A stretch of 64,000 bases of DNA from Niveispirillum lacus (GTDB lineage Bacteria > Pseudomonadota > Alphaproteobacteria > Azospirillales > Azospirillaceae), in NCBI RefSeq assembly GCF_002251795.1, contig NZ_NOXU01000032.1, positions 186,001 to 250,000 on the forward strand, given 5' to 3'. The notes under the pieces were generated by a model. That model searched no databases, had not been told where the DNA came from, and saw nothing but the letters and a program-made list of their open reading frames with translations. Below, in pieces: positions 63,069-64,000 of the stretch. The position numbers and the translations under genes were made by a program. How positions within the stretch are numbered: the first letter of the stretch is position 1; every line of letters starts with the position of its first letter.

Positions 63069-64000
63069 TCAGCGCTTCACGACGATCTGCTTGCCGTCGT
63101 AAACCACCTCACGCTCTCCCTTCACGTTGAAGTCGGTCGCCTTGCTGTTGGGGCCGTCGATCCAGCGCACGCGGATGGTCCGCTTTTTCACCATGCCGGG
63201 GAAGGCACCCTGTCGGTCAGCGATGGTCAATTCGCCCTTGGCCTGGCTCCAGCTTATCTTGATGCGGCTGAATTCACCCTTCTCATAGCCATAGGTGGTG
63301 CCTTCATCCTCATAGAGGTCGAAGGACCCATCGGCCCCAGCATAGACGTTGATCAACAGCGAACCATCCTGCTTGTCTGCCGTCGACTGCACGGCCGGGC
63401 CGGTCGGGATGATGGCCCCTTCCCGCACGAACAGCGGGATGCGGGTCAGCGGCGCATCCACGGTGACTTGTTGGCCACCCGTCAGCTTCTCACCCGTGTA
63501 GAAATCCACCCAGTTAGCCCCGGCGGGCAGATACACTTCCTTGGCCGTGGCGCCTTGCGTATAGACGGGGGCCACCAGGATGCTGGGACCGAAAAGGTAC
63601 TGCGTGCCCAGATTCTTCACCTTGGGATCGGCCGGAAAATCCTGCGCCAGGGCGCGCATGATGGTGCCGTCCTTGTGCCAGGTGTCACCGGCCAGTGTGT
63701 AGATATAGGGCAGCAGGCTGTAGCGCAGCTTGGTGTACCAGACCATGGACTGATACACGTCGGAACCTTCCGGCGCGATATTATAGATCTCGCGCAGCGG
63801 GAACTGCCCGTGGCTGCGGAACAGCGGGCTGAAAGCCCCGAACTGGAACCAGCGCAGGTTCAACTCCCGCCATTCAGCCTGATCCTCCGGCTTCATGGGC
63901 TGGGCCTCGAACCGCTTTTCAACCGAGAAGCCACCAATATCAGAGGTCCAGTTGGGCAGGCCCGACAGGGAGGTGCTGATGCCTGCCGCGATCTGATGTT
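63069..64000 (-). CDS. GH31 family alpha-glycosidase (alpha-xylosidase-like), C-terminal part
   Basis: The frame is open from the window edge, so only about the last 310 residues are seen. Just inside the edge is L-P-N-W-T-S-D-I-G-G-F, the GH31 motif holding the acid/base Asp, followed by R-W-F-Q-F-G-A-F-S-P-L-F-R-S-H-G, another conserved block that shapes the sugar pocket. C-terminal beta-sandwich domains follow (Q-Y-L-F-G-P-S-I-L-V-A-P-V, Y-E-D-E-G-T-T-Y). GH31 enzymes release glucose or xylose from alpha-linked ends. The specificity residues upstream and any signal peptide lie outside the window. It neighbours an SGNH hydrolase and the dgo genes. Confidence 0.92.
   Translation of the reverse strand, partial: HQIAAGISTSLSGLPNWTSDIGGFSVEKRFEAQPMKPEDQAEWRELNLRWFQFGAFSPLFRSHGQFPLREIYNIAPEGSDVYQSMVWYTKLRYSLLPYIYTLAGDTWHKDGTIMRALAQDFPADPKVKNLGTQYLFGPSILVAPVYTQGATAKEVYLPAGANWVDFYTGEKLTGGQQVTVDAPLTRIPLFVREGAIIPTGPAVQSTADKQDGSLLINVYAGADGSFDLYEDEGTTYGYEKGEFSRIKISWSQAKGELTIADRQGAFPGMVKKRTIRVRWIDGPNSKATDFNVKGEREVVYDGKQIVVKR

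Overview
The window looks like chromosomal DNA of a GC-rich alphaproteobacterium, probably of the Azospirillaceae/Rhodospirillales type. This is inferred from the gene families (a groESL operon with a CIRCE operator, an alphaproteobacterial LptD, metNIQ, many TPR-glycosyltransferase fusions) and from codon use, not from any marker gene. No rRNA, tRNA, CRISPR array, insertion sequence or phage gene was seen.

Region 1 (1-42060) is a surface-protein and glycosylation island. Its centre is a 19.7 kb gene (16255-35973) for a cysteine-poor protein of about 6572 residues. That protein has about 130 degenerate repeats of roughly 26 residues, each holding one RTX-like G-x-G-x-D turn. The repeats are followed by a short run of classical RTX nonapeptides, five cadherin-like repeats, Ig-like and Calx-beta domains, a second block of about 10 repeats, and a C-terminal region that looks like a type I secretion tail. 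On both sides lie genes for glycosyltransferases, mostly fused to TPR arrays: three of a heptosyltransferase-like (GT-B, GT9-like) fold, two GT41 (O-GlcNAc-transferase/SPINDLY-like), a GT4+GT17 fusion, a GT2+TPR+GT11-like fusion, a GT4 and a TPR-GT4. A nucleotide-sugar epimerase resembling HldD (ADP-heptose 6-epimerase) and a separate 874-residue autotransporter are interleaved. Several neighbours share 4-base stop/start overlaps, so they are probably co-translated. My main inference is that this is a dedicated protein-glycosylation system for one or two giant beta-solenoid surface proteins. No type I secretion transporter genes are in view.

Region 2 (42047-53534) is housekeeping: a SAM-dependent methyltransferase with a thioredoxin-like periplasmic protein upstream, the heat-shock operon groES-groEL with promoter, CIRCE and terminator, lptD (LPS assembly at the outer membrane), the methionine ABC importer metN-metI-metQ, and an exported S9 prolyl-oligopeptidase-family peptidase.

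Region 3 (53761-64000) is metabolic and accessory: a glutathione S-transferase, a large PNPOx-like/FNR/ferredoxin fusion oxidoreductase, an NTF2-like DUF1348 protein and a LysR regulator all in one direction; an exported type B carboxylesterase; a sugar-acid catabolic set (dgoK, dgoA and a FadR-type GntR regulator); then, on the opposite strand, an exported SGNH hydrolase and the 3' part of a GH31 alpha-glycosidase cut by the window edge. The last genes suggest use of plant or polysaccharide-derived sugars.

All positions, domain borders and repeat counts come from reading by eye. No database search was possible, so family names rest on motif recognition.
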